NCBI GenBank assembly: GCA_910576655.1
Contig: CAJTJC010000015.1
Location: 1-51,554, forward strand
Direction: 5' to 3'
From: an uncultured Christensenella sp.
GTDB taxonomy: Bacteria > Bacillota > Clostridia > Christensenellales > Borkfalkiaceae
DNA: 51,554 nucleotides
Position 1 is the first letter of the stretch, and each line of letters begins with the position of its first letter. The notes beneath the pieces were generated by a model. It had not been told where the DNA came from. It saw only the letters and a list, made by a program, of their open reading frames with translations, and made no database searches. The translations under genes and the position numbers were made by a program. Below are positions 43,601 to 51,554 of the stretch, piece after piece.

Positions 43601-46600
43601 CAAGCCGTTGGTTATATCGAAGTCGATTACGTTGGTAGCGTTGAAAGGATTTCCCGTATATTCGTACCGGGTCAGCCTTTCGCCTTCGATTTCGATGTGG
43701 TTGATAATTTCAAGGTCGTTGCCGCCGACGTCGAATTCAAGGGGATTTTCGCCGAGAACCTTGAACGTATAGCTACGCGCATAGTCGCTTGCGGGAGTAC
43801 CGGGCGCGGATTTAAGGCGCGCGGTAGCCCTGTAACGCAGCGTCTCGCCGGGCTTACGCTTGATTGAAGTGACGGGTACCCACTGAGGATTAGTAGGGTT
43901 GGTCACGTCGTCCCAAAGCTCGTAATCGTAATCGAATTTACCTGCGTGTACGCCGTCTATAACGGGGCTGGTCTTGGTTACGACCGCGCCGTCAGAGCTT
44001 GACGAAGACGATGTTACCCAAGATACTTCTATTCCCGTACGCGTAATTTCCCATTCTCTCGTCCAGCTGAACGTGCCCGTGTAAGTATCGGGGTTACCGA
44101 TAACGGGAAGCTCGTAGTTGGAGTTTGCGGGGACCTTGAACACTACCGTAGTGGAATACTTGCCCGCGTAAGTCATGGAATTAGACGTAACGGCGGGAAC
44201 CGCAGTCGATACGTGAGGAGGAACGCCGTAAGAGATGAACGAGCCGTCCGTGATATAGCGGTCAACGGTAAGTCCGGCGTACATAGTGCCAGAAAGGCCG
44301 AGTATGCTTACCGATTTCGACGTACCGTCAAATTCGAACGCAAGGCTACCGTCGTAGTCCCAGCTTAAATCGCTGAGGTCGTACTTAGCCTTCTGAATAG
44401 TGTAGTAAAGCGTAAACGTGTAATTGGGGAACGAATACTCGTTGGGGTCAAGCGCGGTTATCGTAACCGATACGGTGTTATTGCCCGCATTTGAAACGGT
44501 ACGCGTGCCGCCGTAGCTTCCGTTCCAGTCTACCTTCCAGGAATTAAGCGCGTCGATTATATCGGTATAAGCGGGACCTAAGTTTTCAAAGCCCTGCATA
44601 CCCTTCTCGTTGAGTCTGACGTGGAACGTGTACGTCACTGGCGTGCCGTCAGATTGCAGCTCGTAAGACAGGGTATTGAACCTGTTGTTTGCGTCGCCGC
44701 CTATTCCCTTTATGGGTATTTTAATTCCGGGAGCGTCGCTGCGCGTAAAGTACCATTCGAGCATGTCGGTCTTGAAGGGCGCGGGGTCCGCGTCGACCGT
44801 AAATACCGTGTTCGGGTCTGGCAATATATAGTTGCTGATGTGCGCCGTATCCTGCACGATGTGCAGCTTATACGTGCCCTTCGCAATGTTGCCCTTACCG
44901 CTTCTTATTTTGTTGTAAGTGATTACGAGGTTATAAGTGCCGTCGGTCTGTTTTATCGCAAACCAGCCGCCCGTCGTCTCGTCGAGTAAGAGAGGTTCGA
45001 TTTCCGTTCCGATAGCGGAAGAATTTTCATAGAAAATCTTGAAGCCGAGAACGCTGTCGACGCCCGTCGCGGGAGCGGGAAGCTCCCTCAGTCCCTTTAT
45101 GGTTATCTGCGCGTAAACCTGAGCGCTGAGCGGCCAACTGGTCGCGCCTGCTTGAAGGATAGCGTTTAACTCAAGGTCGTCGGAACCGAACTTCACGTCG
45201 GCAGTAAGCGTACGCTCGGTTACCGTAAAGGTGAAATCCCTGTAAGTATCGTTAGTATTATCCCAACTGATATTGTCGGTATCGGTAATGCTGACGCGTA
45301 CCGTATAGACGCCTATATGGGTAAATTTGAGGGTAAGAATGCCGTTAAACCAACTCTCTTCAAAATATTTGGGCGTATTCAGGTTTGCAAGAACGTCTGC
45401 ATTGCCGCCGACGTAACCGGTAACCTCATACTTTTCACTGACGGTGTTGGTAGCAACCGTATCGGTTGAATTTACAAAACCGTTAAATGCGTTGACGATT
45501 TTGAAGGTAACGTCTTTGCCCGTATATTCCTTAGACGTAGGGTCGCCTGCCGCAACCGTAGGAGCAGCGTGTTTAACCTTGTTGATAATCACCTTGAACT
45601 TAACGTCGTTTGCCGTGGGCGTGCCGCTATTATACCATACCATATTGTCGGTATCGGTAAGCTTAAACGTCATATAGTATTCGCCGGGCTTATACGCCGT
45701 AAGCGCAAACAGGTTGATAAATGAAGTGCTTTCGCCAAGATGTTCGCCGTCGTAATTATAACCTGTACCGAGAATTTCGAACAAATCTTCGACTTTAAGC
45801 GCAGAGGTACTGTCGTACGAATTAAGCGCGCTTACGTGAACGGAAGAATTATACGAAGGATAGTCGGTGCTCGTGGTATCCTCAACGGTGAAATACTTGT
45901 TACCTACGCCGGAATACACGCCGTCCCCCTGTTCTTCGAACAGAGATTTGACGAGAATGGTATGCTCGCGGAGGTCGTAGTCGACGGTGAGCGTACGCAA
46001 GCCGTCATCAACGGTCTCGTTCACAAGCTTGAATTCGCCGTCGATAACAGGGTCCTTCATTACAAGCTTTTCAACGATAAGCTTGAAATAAGCCATGTCG
46101 GTATCGGCATATTCCCAACGGTAGTTAGCGCCGTCGGTAAGCTTGAACGAAACTTCATAGGTGCCCGAATTTACGGCAGTAAACGCGTAAACAGAGCCGC
46201 TGCCGGTACCTGCCACCTCAACGATATTGCCGTCTGCGCCGCCGTCTATTGAACCGTTACCGGCGGTAAGTCCGTCGTATCCCATCAAGTCTGCGTCGAA
46301 ACCGTTAAGCGTAAGCAAATGAGTTACGGGGGTTCCGCCTACCAGCTTGTATCTGACGGTCTTTTCCGTACCGGAATCAACGCCGTCGATTGTCAGGTCT
46401 TTAACTTCCTGCTTTTTGATAATGAGCGTAATATCAATATCGTTGCTCGAACCGTCCATCCAAACCGCATTGTCAGTCAGCTTGAACCTTATAACGTATT
46501 TACCGGCTTCGGTCGCCATAATTTCAAGCAAGCCGTTGTTGAACGCATTATATTCCATTGCCCCGTACTTATCGCCGATAGTGAAATCGTCGAAAGTATA

Positions 46601-49600
46601 ATACGGGTAGCCGGTAACAAGCGTACCGTTTGCAACCGAATAATGCATTACGTCGGGAATAGTAGGCAACGGATTTGTTGCGGGCGTATTGCCCAAAGTA
46701 AGCGTATCGGTAGTATTGTACCAGTAATTGCCTATTTTAAGGCCCTGTTCTTTGTGCGTATCGTCGGGATTAAGCTCGAACGTGACGGTCTTGGTAAGGC
46801 CGACGACCGAAGTATCGCCGTTAGCACCGTGAATGTAGGGCTTGGCGACCTTTATGGGGTCTATAACAAACTTGAATACGATGTCGTCCGAATTGCCGTT
46901 TGCACCCCATTCCATATTGTCGGAGTCGGCAACCTGCACGTTAAGCGTGTACGTATCCGCGCCCGCAGGAGCGTTCACCGTTACCGTCTTTCCGTATCTG
47001 TCTACGGGAGGAGCGTCGGTATCGGTAACCGTCACGTCGGGGTCGGTTGCTCCGCTGGGTATAAGATTAGTAGAAGCCTGGTACTTCATAAACTTGGAAT
47101 CGTACAGAGTGAGAACCAAAGCGCTGTTAAACACTTCGCCCGTATACGTAACGTGTCTTTCAAGTACGTTGTTGATGTCGTGAACGGAAAGCTTGGGATT
47201 TTCGTACTTTGTGCCGTTCTTGACGCCAACCTTCATTTTGTTGACTTTGATAAAGTACTTCTTGTTCGCGCTCTTGCTGCCCTTATCCCATTCGGAGTTA
47301 TCGGGGTTGATTTCAAGCTCGATACAATAAGTGTTAGGCACGATACCGCCGTCTATATCGGTACCGTTCGTCGACGTGACGAAGGTTATATCGCCTTTGC
47401 CCGTTGCGTCAACGCTCGGCCTCGGCAAAATAAGCGCGTTCGTCGTAGTAAGCGAACTAATCTTTACTTTGATGTTTGAGAATAAATACTCGGTCGTGCT
47501 GGTACTTGTTCCGTTAATATCCATACCAAGCAACACGCCTTTAAGCTCTGCAAGGAAAGGGATAGCGCCGTTATCGGTGTTTTGGTCACCCGCCAAATCC
47601 AGCTGATAATCGTATTCTATCGTGTAGGAATCATTTTCAAGGGGCAGATTGGAATCCGTACCTTCGATTCTGGGAACGGGAATTTGATTTTTTCTGATAA
47701 TGAACTGGAATTCTCTCGGTTCGGACTTGGCGTCCGCAGTTTCGGTCGACCAGTAGAAGTCCTTGGTCGTAAACTGAAGCTTAACCGTGTACGCATTAAC
47801 GGACGTAGCCGCCAGCATGAAGTAACCTGCTTCCTGAGTATTATCGACGGTGTTGTCAACGAGCACGTCGGTAGGGTTAATCGTCTGAACGAGGTTTACG
47901 CCGTTGGTCGTGGAAGTGCTTACGGTGAAATTGAAGTCGCCGCCCTTTACGTCCGTACCGTAGAAGTAAACGGTATGATATTTACCGTTGTATTCCGTGC
48001 TTACGGTATACAGCTCCTGCGCGGTGAACCTGTGCGCTTCACCGACCGTTTTGGTAGAAACTTCGTTTTCGGTGAGTACCTTCTTACCCGCCTCTTCCGC
48101 AGTCAGATTTTGACCCGAAAGATAAGCTTCGGGAAGCTCGACCTTTAATTTCTTGATTAAGTAGCGGTACTGAAGGTCGTCCTTGCCGTCCGCAAACTCA
48201 TAATTGTTTTCATTGGATACGACTACGAACAGCGTATATTCGCCCGCACTCTTTGCCTGAACGGACATAGCCTTGGTATCTACGTCAACGCCGAGATTGA
48301 GGCTGCCCGTATCGGTATCTACGGCGCCGCTAATCTTAACGGGGGCAAAGTCGTTTCCTATTCTGTCCTCTTTGTCGTAATAAACGAAGTCGCCGACCTT
48401 ATATCCCTGAGGATATTTTTCCATAAACAGAGCAAACGTCTGATATTTGCGGTTGAACTCGGTTTCCTTATTGCCGACCGAGGGGTCCGCATGCGTGCCG
48501 TCGTCGTTAATGATTACGGGCTTATCAAGTACGCGCTTGTTAATTACTATCGTAAACATTACCGAGCCGGTCGTCTTGCCGTTATCGTTCCAGCAATAGT
48601 TATCCGTCGGGGTTATAGTAATTTCGTAAGTGCCCGCATCGTAAGCGAACAAACGCAGCTCGTCTTCATTGAAAACGCCGTGCTCGTCAAGCGGACGCAT
48701 AAGCGAAGTATCGTAACCGTCCGTGCTTGCGATATTTTTGATTGAGTATTCGAACTGGGTAGAAAAGCCCGTTTTTACAAGGTTGGCTATATTCGTACGC
48801 TTGATGAAAATTTCTTTCTCTTTGTCGCTGAACGTAGTTTTGTCGTAAATGATGGTAGTTGCGTCGGGGTCGCTGCCTCTTACGTTGTCGTGGCCTACGA
48901 GAATACCGTTTGCGCCGTTTATAGCAGCCTCGTCGTCGTCGCCGACAAAGTGCAATTCCACACCCGAAACAGGCGAGCGCGCGATTACTATCGTAAATGT
49001 CAATTCAAGCGAATTGGTCCCTGCCCATTTATAGTTGGAATTTGTAATTTTAATTTTCCAGCTATACTCTCCCTGGTCCTTTGCGAAGAAGCTTAAATAT
49101 CCGTTTCTTAAATCGGTATATACGCCGCCCTTATTCGAAAGAGCCTCGTTCATTTCCGCGGTTATTTCGCTGTCATGCTTGTTGGGGTCGTGAACGTATA
49201 CGTTGCCGTCAGGGTCGGTAATCTCGACGTAGCCTGCAAACTTAGAATCGTCGAGAGACGCCATAAGCTTGAAATTAACGTCGAAGTAAACGCCGGACAT
49301 CCTATAGACGCCGTTTACGGTATCTTTTTCAAAATGTCCTATTATGTCGCGTCCTTCGCATCCGCTTTCATTGATTACGGGCTGAGGAATTCCCTGCGAC
49401 TCGATAACCAGCGTGTAAACTATGAGAGTTGCCGAAGTTTCGGTCCACCAGAAGTTGGTATTTCTGATATACACGCCTATTCTGTACGTTCCCGCATCGA
49501 TAGCGGTAATCGTAAGGAAGCCGCCTTCCTCGTTCGCCGTCATGTTGTCGAGAAGCTTAGCTTCGATACCCGTGAATCCTTCGGATTCGCGGTTTATCAT

Positions 49601-51554
49601 GTTTCCGTCTTCGTCAAGCAGGAAGAAATATTTTTCGAAATCGCCGCTTGTGACGTATCTCTCCGAATCGTCAACGGGCGAGACGTTACCTATACGAACA
49701 GTCTTTTCAGTACCGTCGAAGTTCAGTCTCTGCTGATAGCCCGTATCGTTTGCGTACATTACGCGGTCAAGACCTCCGCCGAGGGGGCTGGTCGCGTACA
49801 TGTGGAGCGCGTTGACGTTAACGGGTACGATTTTAAACGTGAATATTTTATCCGAACTGCTGCCGTCCGACCAACAATAGTTGTTGGTAGGGGTAATGGT
49901 AAACGTGTAAGTGGAAGCTTCCTTGCCTACAAAGGTTACAAAGTCGCCGGTGTCGTCCCAGTTTTCGGTGAATGTGCCCGTATGTATAATGAACACCGAG
50001 CTCTTCTTGGTATACGGCGTATCTTTGGTTTCCGCAAGCGTCGGGAATTCGAGCGTAAAAGGATGCTCGTTTCCGTCAAAGCCTATCTGCTTGGTAGTCG
50101 AATTGAATGTAGCGCCGTTTTCGCCGTCGTTGACAAGCTTAGGCACCGCCACTTTCAGTTTTTCGATTACCAGAGTATATTCGGGCGGGTTTACGCCCGG
50201 TTTCCATTTATAGTTTTTCTGAGGCTCGAACCTGACCGTATAAGTATTCGCGGACCTTGCCGAAAGTACGAGTCTGCTATCGCCCCACGTTTGCTGACCC
50301 AGCTCGTTGCTGCTCGTAGGTATCCACTTGATACGCGCTTCGTCCGCATTTCTGAACGCAAGCGTAGCAACCCAGTCCTGCGTCGTTCCGTCGTCCCCGA
50401 CGGTAACCTTTTCGCCGCCGTACGTTACGGTTTTTACGTTGTTGACCGCCGTAGTCTCGTCCAATATAGGCGCGTCGATTTCGGCCTCGTAAATAATAAG
50501 CTCGTAAATCAGCTCTTTGGATAGCTCTTCGAAAATGTATTCGGGCTTAACGGAAATTTTAATTTCGTACCTGCCCGCGTCCAGCGCACGCACCGTCAAC
50601 GTATTATCGGTTACGGTGTAGTCGATACCTTCCGTCAGATAATGTCCTTCCGTCGTGTTTTGAACGGTAATATTCAGCTGGTACGGGTTTATGGGCATAA
50701 AGCTCATCGTCTGATAAGCGCCGTTGAAGGTTACCTCCTTCTTAAACGCGCCTATCTGGCCCGTGTCCTGTATAATATCAGGTACCGTTACCTTTTCCGG
50801 TCCTATCTCGAACGTAAATTCGAGGGGGTCTGTCGAGCCGTTATCCGTCCCGTCGTCCCACGATACGTTATTCGGGTCCTTGAGTGTTACAGTTATGGTA
50901 TAAACGCCCTGATTTCTTTCGCTGAGCGTAAGAACGCCGTTTGCCGAATAGTTGAATACGGACAGTCCGCCCGTCGTATAATCCGCCCATTGACTGGGTA
51001 TGGGATACAAGCTGATGTACAAGTCCTTCCGCGTGGCATAGAGGAATTTCTTGTTGGCTGCCTGGTCAACACCCTCCTCCTGCACAATCTTCGTAGGACT
51101 GAGCTTCATAGATTTGATTTCGAAATTGTAAACTATGGGGTCTCTTGACCCGTCGGTCCAGTTTCTGAAAGGCGTGTAGGTAATTCTGTACTTGCCCGCA
51201 TTGGTAGCGGTAAAGTCAGTATTCCCTTGGACGCCAGCACCCGCAGCCGAGCGGGAACCTATCGTCAGGTTTGTTGCAGGAACCCAACTGGAGGTTGCTT
51301 TGTCCCACTCTTCCATAACAACGGTAGTCATACCGGGGCCCCAGTCGCCCTTCAACGTGAATGTCTGTGGCTCGCCTGTATAGTTGACGGTCTTGCTCTT
51401 TAAATCGCTGGAAACGCCCTCGCCGTACTCGGCTTGCGGTTTGCTTACGCCTTTGCGGCAGACCATTACCGCATAGTTATAGTAATAGCTCCAATTTATC
51501 CAGCCGTGTCCACCCAATGAATAGAAACCTGTTGTGCCAACCGTAGACGGTTTG
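37634..51554 (-). CDS. Giant bacterial Ig-like repeat surface protein (5' end outside the window)
   Basis: An open frame of at least 4,639 codons. The first in-window start-like codon is TTG 51517, but the frame continues without a stop to the right edge, so the true N-terminus and any signal peptide lie outside. The visible part is about 35 tandem beta-sandwich repeats of roughly 100-130 residues (MBG/YDG-like). Each has 'Y(D/N)G.....F', 'A.(D/E)AG.Y.(I/V)....(T/N)..W.DG' and 'F.I.K..(V/L)..P'. About residues 290 long, a D/G-rich module interrupts the array at 38800-39665. The C-terminus is a proline/glutamate-rich segment, then a helical end with two cysteines; no helix anchor or LPXTG. Coupled to the anchored partner by ATGA. 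Probably an adhesin or surface fibre. Confidence 0.88.
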   Translation of the reverse strand, partial: KPSTVGTTGFYSLGGHGWINWSYYYNYAVMVCRKGVSKPQAEYGEGVSSDLKSKTVNYTGEPQTFTLKGDWGPGMTTVVMEEWDKATSSWVPATNLTIGSRSAAGAGVQGNTDFTATNAGKYRITYTPFRNWTDGSRDPIVYNFEIKSMKLSPTKIVQEEGVDQAANKKFLYATRKDLYISLYPIPSQWADYTTGGLSVFNYSANGVLTLSERNQGVYTITVTLKDPNNVSWDDGTDNGSTDPLEFTFEIGPEKVTVPDIIQDTGQIGAFKKEVTFNGAYQTMSFMPINPYQLNITVQNTTEGHYLTEGIDYTVTDNTLTVRALDAGRYEIKISVKPEYIFEELSKELIYELIIYEAEIDAPILDETTAVNNVKTVTYGGEKVTVGDDGTTQDWVATLAFRNADEARIKWIPTSSNELGQQTWGDSRLVLSARSANTYTVRFEPQKNYKWKPGVNPPEYTLVIEKLKVAVPKLVNDGENGATFNSTTKQIGFDGNEHPFTLEFPTLAETKDTPYTKKSSVFIIHTGTFTENWDDTGDFVTFVGKEASTYTFTITPTNNYCWSDGSSSDKIFTFKIVPVNVNALHMYATSPLGGGLDRVMYANDTGYQQRLNFDGTEKTVRIGNVSPVDDSERYVTSGDFEKYFFLLDEDGNMINRESEGFTGIEAKLLDNMTANEEGGFLTITAIDAGTYRIGVYIRNTNFWWTETSATLIVYTLVIESQGIPQPVINESGCEGRDIIGHFEKDTVNGVYRMSGVYFDVNFKLMASLDDSKFAGYVEITDPDGNVYVHDPNKHDSEITAEMNEALSNKGGVYTDLRNGYLSFFAKDQGEYSWKIKITNSNYKWAGTNSLELTFTIVIARSPVSGVELHFVGDDDEAAINGANGILVGHDNVRGSDPDATTIIYDKTTFSDKEKEIFIKRTNIANLVKTGFSTQFEYSIKNIASTDGYDTSLMRPLDEHGVFNEDELRLFAYDAGTYEITITPTDNYCWNDNGKTTGSVMFTIVINKRVLDKPVIINDDGTHADPSVGNKETEFNRKYQTFALFMEKYPQGYKVGDFVYYDKEDRIGNDFAPVKISGAVDTDTGSLNLGVDVDTKAMSVQAKSAGEYTLFVVVSNENNYEFADGKDDLQYRYLIKKLKVELPEAYLSGQNLTAEEAGKKVLTENEVSTKTVGEAHRFTAQELYTVSTEYNGKYHTVYFYGTDVKGGDFNFTVSTSTTNGVNLVQTINPTDVLVDNTVDNTQEAGYFMLAATSVNAYTVKLQFTTKDFYWSTETADAKSEPREFQFIIRKNQIPVPRIEGTDSNLPLENDSYTIEYDYQLDLAGDQNTDNGAIPFLAELKGVLLGMDINGTSTSTTEYLFSNIKVKISSLTTTNALILPRPSVDATGKGDITFVTSTNGTDIDGGIVPNTYCIELEINPDNSEWDKGSKSANKKYFIKVNKMKVGVKNGTKYENPKLSVHDINNVLERHVTYTGEVFNSALVLTLYDSKFMKYQASTNLIPSGATDPDVTVTDTDAPPVDRYGKTVTVNAPAGADTYTLNVQVADSDNMEWGANGNSDDIVFKFVIDPIKVAKPYIHGANGDTSVVGLTKTVTFELNPDDTHKEQGLKIGNYWYNTTDTLTLGNTPATNPLPTIPDVMHYSVANGTLVTGYPYYTFDDFTIGDKYGAMEYNAFNNGLLEIMATEAGKYVIRFKLTDNAVWMDGSSNDIDITLIIKKQEVKDLTIDGVDSGTEKTVRYKLVGGTPVTHLLTLNGFDADLMGYDGLTAGNGSIDGGADGNIVEVAGTGSGSVYAFTAVNSGTYEVSFKLTDGANYRWEYADTDMAYFKLIVEKLVMKDPVIDGEFKLVNETVDDGLRTLTVDYDLREHTILVKSLFEEQGDGVYSGVGNKYFTVEDTTSTDYPSYNSSVHVSALNSYDSTSALKVEDLFEILGTGYNYDGEHLGESTSFINLFALTAYKPGEYYMTFKLTDTDNMVWYNSGTPTANDVKFKVIINKVKHAAPTVAAGDPTSKEYTGKDVTFKIVNAFNGFVNSTDTVATNTVSEKYEVTGYVGGNADVLANLNTPKYFEESWFNGILTLKFTHIGVYTVRVSITDTDNISWDNTNDTYRDFTFTVTERTLTADVKFGSDDLELNAILQAGATSWPLSAQVYAQITIKGLRELPAPATGVDSVLGFKIFYENSSAIGTEIEPLLLDETTGGWFAIKQTDGTYNLVITYNKIRSGKGNIAKGTYKLHIVQDTAHISNYILPDPNTVFTVDADPAPFKTDMLEWYFTRSDAPGIKIPIKGIGGDANNRFNTLSYELQSDGTPVTYTFHVRLNEKGMQGFENLGPAYTDIIDALNSWKVDWNGSYGGTRTVSNAGNNTVSVTITALDPNEYSFPNYTFTLYYTIQKAKYDLSDLSWDYDGSLAFEFDGTSKSVSILGLSGTMYAGLTVDRYITDGSFISYGVPPHVSTAVPAVTSNSMTYAGKYSTTVVFKVPANSNYELPVIGNPDTYTGTFSWTREWEITRTGIEVSWVTSSSSSSDGAVVTKTSPVIDGVHAGKFDYDYELWDDVTNPTNPQWVPVTSIKRKPGETLRYRATARLKSAPGTPASDYARSYTFKVLGENPLEFDVGGNDLEIINHIEIEGERLTRYEYTGNPFNATNVIDFDITNGLLGTPDMSISILYYAASAPTVPLSGAPTEVGSYIVKLKLSYTNTNEDYTLSEDEYAFEIIKAKFKSEDFEWHVTHDDGETSFEAKWEDGKWINVATKEEVKISYDGHAYEVKLVTGHADTVISFIFTENNKIGADSYEATATATIDTAHYEFNPSDPIDMTFEWTIEKHFLDLSKISWDYTEPFEFTLVNGTPKAFKAILKDLPDYLLDKIEYSVTCGADPVTGDVTFAGEYVTAASIKTDAIDADNYELGSWPAAIPTSLTWEIKRKEIEVPQNDLSWSEFDGVQHNLLKPFKLDVDYAEYFDVDVVYTDFKGDSVNYDGTSKYGGKYYAYDAGIYMFTFKINKDFNTDDAKNIVWLVNDGSIFRTDNDQNVSYTVGRKSLKVTGWNDNYESSTVILANGIDPTKFLEYKFYEGSLGSLGTEVDLDTILESGGGDTFSMVPVVKEAYQGNITLAFEAGTDFTTFVTQSIDEQDAVKVNDKPYIYGYMVDGVFKRFSNDELASGETFVIYTGQTVEFKIFNWDSYYSQYLTVWNGSLDDLIQSEAGEYSITLILRKDLEYPLYWGVDADNKIDRSSVTLKFEIRYRTLTIPEIPEEIVYDGTEINILDKATNATLAQLMAQYGDYVTIVGNKATNVGEQMLYLAIKDEYGNAIRWDNGTEQGLLGTYSILWKITPILLVRPEFDSDKTLEYDGKEHSVYEFIKGYDVDDVPQSIKDLMKHVNETNGRSINAGSFNAVLSLPGDNYAWCDASGNLLTDRSSVEYTWTINQKLIDFNNAYWGYMDGDNPVAYDSTKPFVYTISNGAAQPFTIEMLGMPEILKLYAKYTTNGVAGNSASAVDVYVTRVEFDLSKLDMRNYTIGNQLSPELSEIEWEIVPREFELPVYDDSWKVYDGEVHDLISMLGLGDDWADYFNVSVQYKVNEGDSWEDYDGDNDLVVGFSNYKAYNFGFYKIIVTLKASDPVWIPGTNVLWKDGVAPDAFVIEVAMRDVIVTGWFEDNAYSHVIFKDGETLPDGISEKFEYVIYEDGDLNKTPVSPEDVVGGKTYYMEFAIKKGSNAVGVLYSYGINLTFAEGVVNPYEFGSYNFAGQNIIWMPNPVLETATLEYNGAKQTFAIKDFNTLYKLTDEQRILLNSNYNLGLDASVKSYAYLQDVSSLTVTAAGEYTAVVRLLSKVYLSWYDPELYESSEDGRTLYHKGTTTPVSNPNDLYNNKSFVLNFKVTPKRVPLLSDEDLEKLAGILVSYDGTEKDVTVEAKAVFDELEAKYGKIFDYAGNKGTAADVYELIITLADNDSCTFYKPDTLEIVEKSVTVEGYTLKYVQDGDSWKVVFVKVDADGNAVKDSSGNYVEYIDKDGDYTIDVKYLPEFETSYVAIGSGENSLLNDDGTLNIEKNYFFHNGDHVVIDGENVVYEYKTDSSGAIVRFSETAAGSGVFIIDPAGTHILRTELSVTTGLKEYGYKIPIMEDKTEYTYLFSGLTIDTDGKPIPARDADGNPITKYLFWTGSDYELRQYVLDVDGKLEIDSLLNPVSTVIEANCQMVNSDRYSLVNGKFVADASGAYMNRYVLKADGSREQQIKYAKDANGNYVIDQKNSALKVEVYETATDVEYKVEWRIDSSVLAMPEFDEALMQQYTGGKLYAKDVLKGFLPDLMEIVEGGEGVNAGEYTAKIVITSPNSKWDPEITTENYVLVTWRIDTAKVDLSNIKWEFNDGTNTYEDSSSFVYTRKDGKPVVYWVDIANLPEVLRSKVVFKTNNKTGAYAGVSAGKYVTTVKFDTDENFEDIVIPETFSDRVEWSIGRRMLTIPDVSVSLVFDSMPHDLLELLGVPEDWNEYYDIDIKYSDGGEYLPFEGTDGNPYIAYNSGDYMFTFTIKSDINTSATNPNVVWLKKTEVTPPDEGADEPETPPAPENPAPEAPVTSSYKTITAEEEVEVEVVEEVIAETPCEKQEVSEKKAEKPEVTAIQQVCDRLEKLVCGAEVQIKSFRKYNLRGTL

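Overview
The window reads as the chromosome of an anaerobic, low-oxygen member of the Bacillota (Clostridia-like, probably an uncultured gut lineage). Evidence: rubrerythrin, a NifS/NifU pair with NadA, an FNT-type channel, YtrA-type GntR regulation of an ABC-2 exporter, Shine-Dalgarno sites of the GGAGG type, sigma-A promoters with an almost invariant 17-nt spacer, and large surface proteins built from bacterial Ig-like or leucine-rich repeats. The standard code is used (TGA is a stop). I did not compute GC, but most genes look mid-GC, while 5.6-8.9 kb and 21.5-22.6 kb are clearly AT-richer.

Layout. 0.1-4.2 kb: a membrane protein and a secreted, membrane-anchored transglutaminase-like protein on the minus strand. 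4.4-4.9 kb: an Amidase_6-type protein. 5.0-5.6 kb: a tRNA operon with tRNA-Val(GAC) and tRNA-Ala(CGC), preceded by a broken tRNA 5' half. 5.4-8.5 kb: an AT-rich island with a zinc-ribbon PD-(D/E)XK endonuclease and a membrane protein, bounded by two 157-bp direct repeats that each end with the last 19 nt of tRNA-Ala(CGC). 8.6-8.9 kb: a candidate 36-residue membrane peptide with its own promoter. 8.9-14.7 kb: a BspA-like LRR protein, small conserved proteins (DUF2461, DUF4180, YjbR), a truncated gene and rubrerythrin. 14.7-17.8 kb: an O-acetyltransferase, a second tRNA locus of the same unusual design (tRNA-Ala(GGC)), a DUF2871 membrane protein, and a P-loop kinase coupled to an FNT channel. 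17.8-25.0 kb: a membrane protein, an NfeD/flotillin pair, an AT-rich membrane protein, and a GntR-ABC-permease operon. 25.0-30.9 kb: minus-strand Fe-S/NAD block nadA-rrf2-nifS-nifU followed by a P-type Ca2+ ATPase. 30.9-34.9 kb: a GH13 pair, alpha-glycosidase then glycogen branching enzyme. 35.0 kb to the end: a membrane-anchored Ig-repeat protein translationally coupled to a giant repeat protein (over 4,600 residues) that runs off the right edge.

The most unusual part is the tRNA-linked DNA. Two 157-bp copies differ only by an exact inversion of one hairpin loop and by two substitutions that compensate each other in a predicted stem. Related double-hairpin cores, with different stem sequences but kept pairing, lie at 5.65 kb and 15.43 kb, all next to tRNA genes. 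At two separate loci an exact tRNA 5' half precedes the intact tRNA by about 135-155 nt. I read this as a family of structured, tRNA-targeting repeats, possibly mobilised by the island endonuclease; the mobility part is inference.

A second theme is leaderless transcription: at least six genes have a good promoter whose -10 hexamer ends only 5-7 nt before the start codon, which also corrects several start sites.
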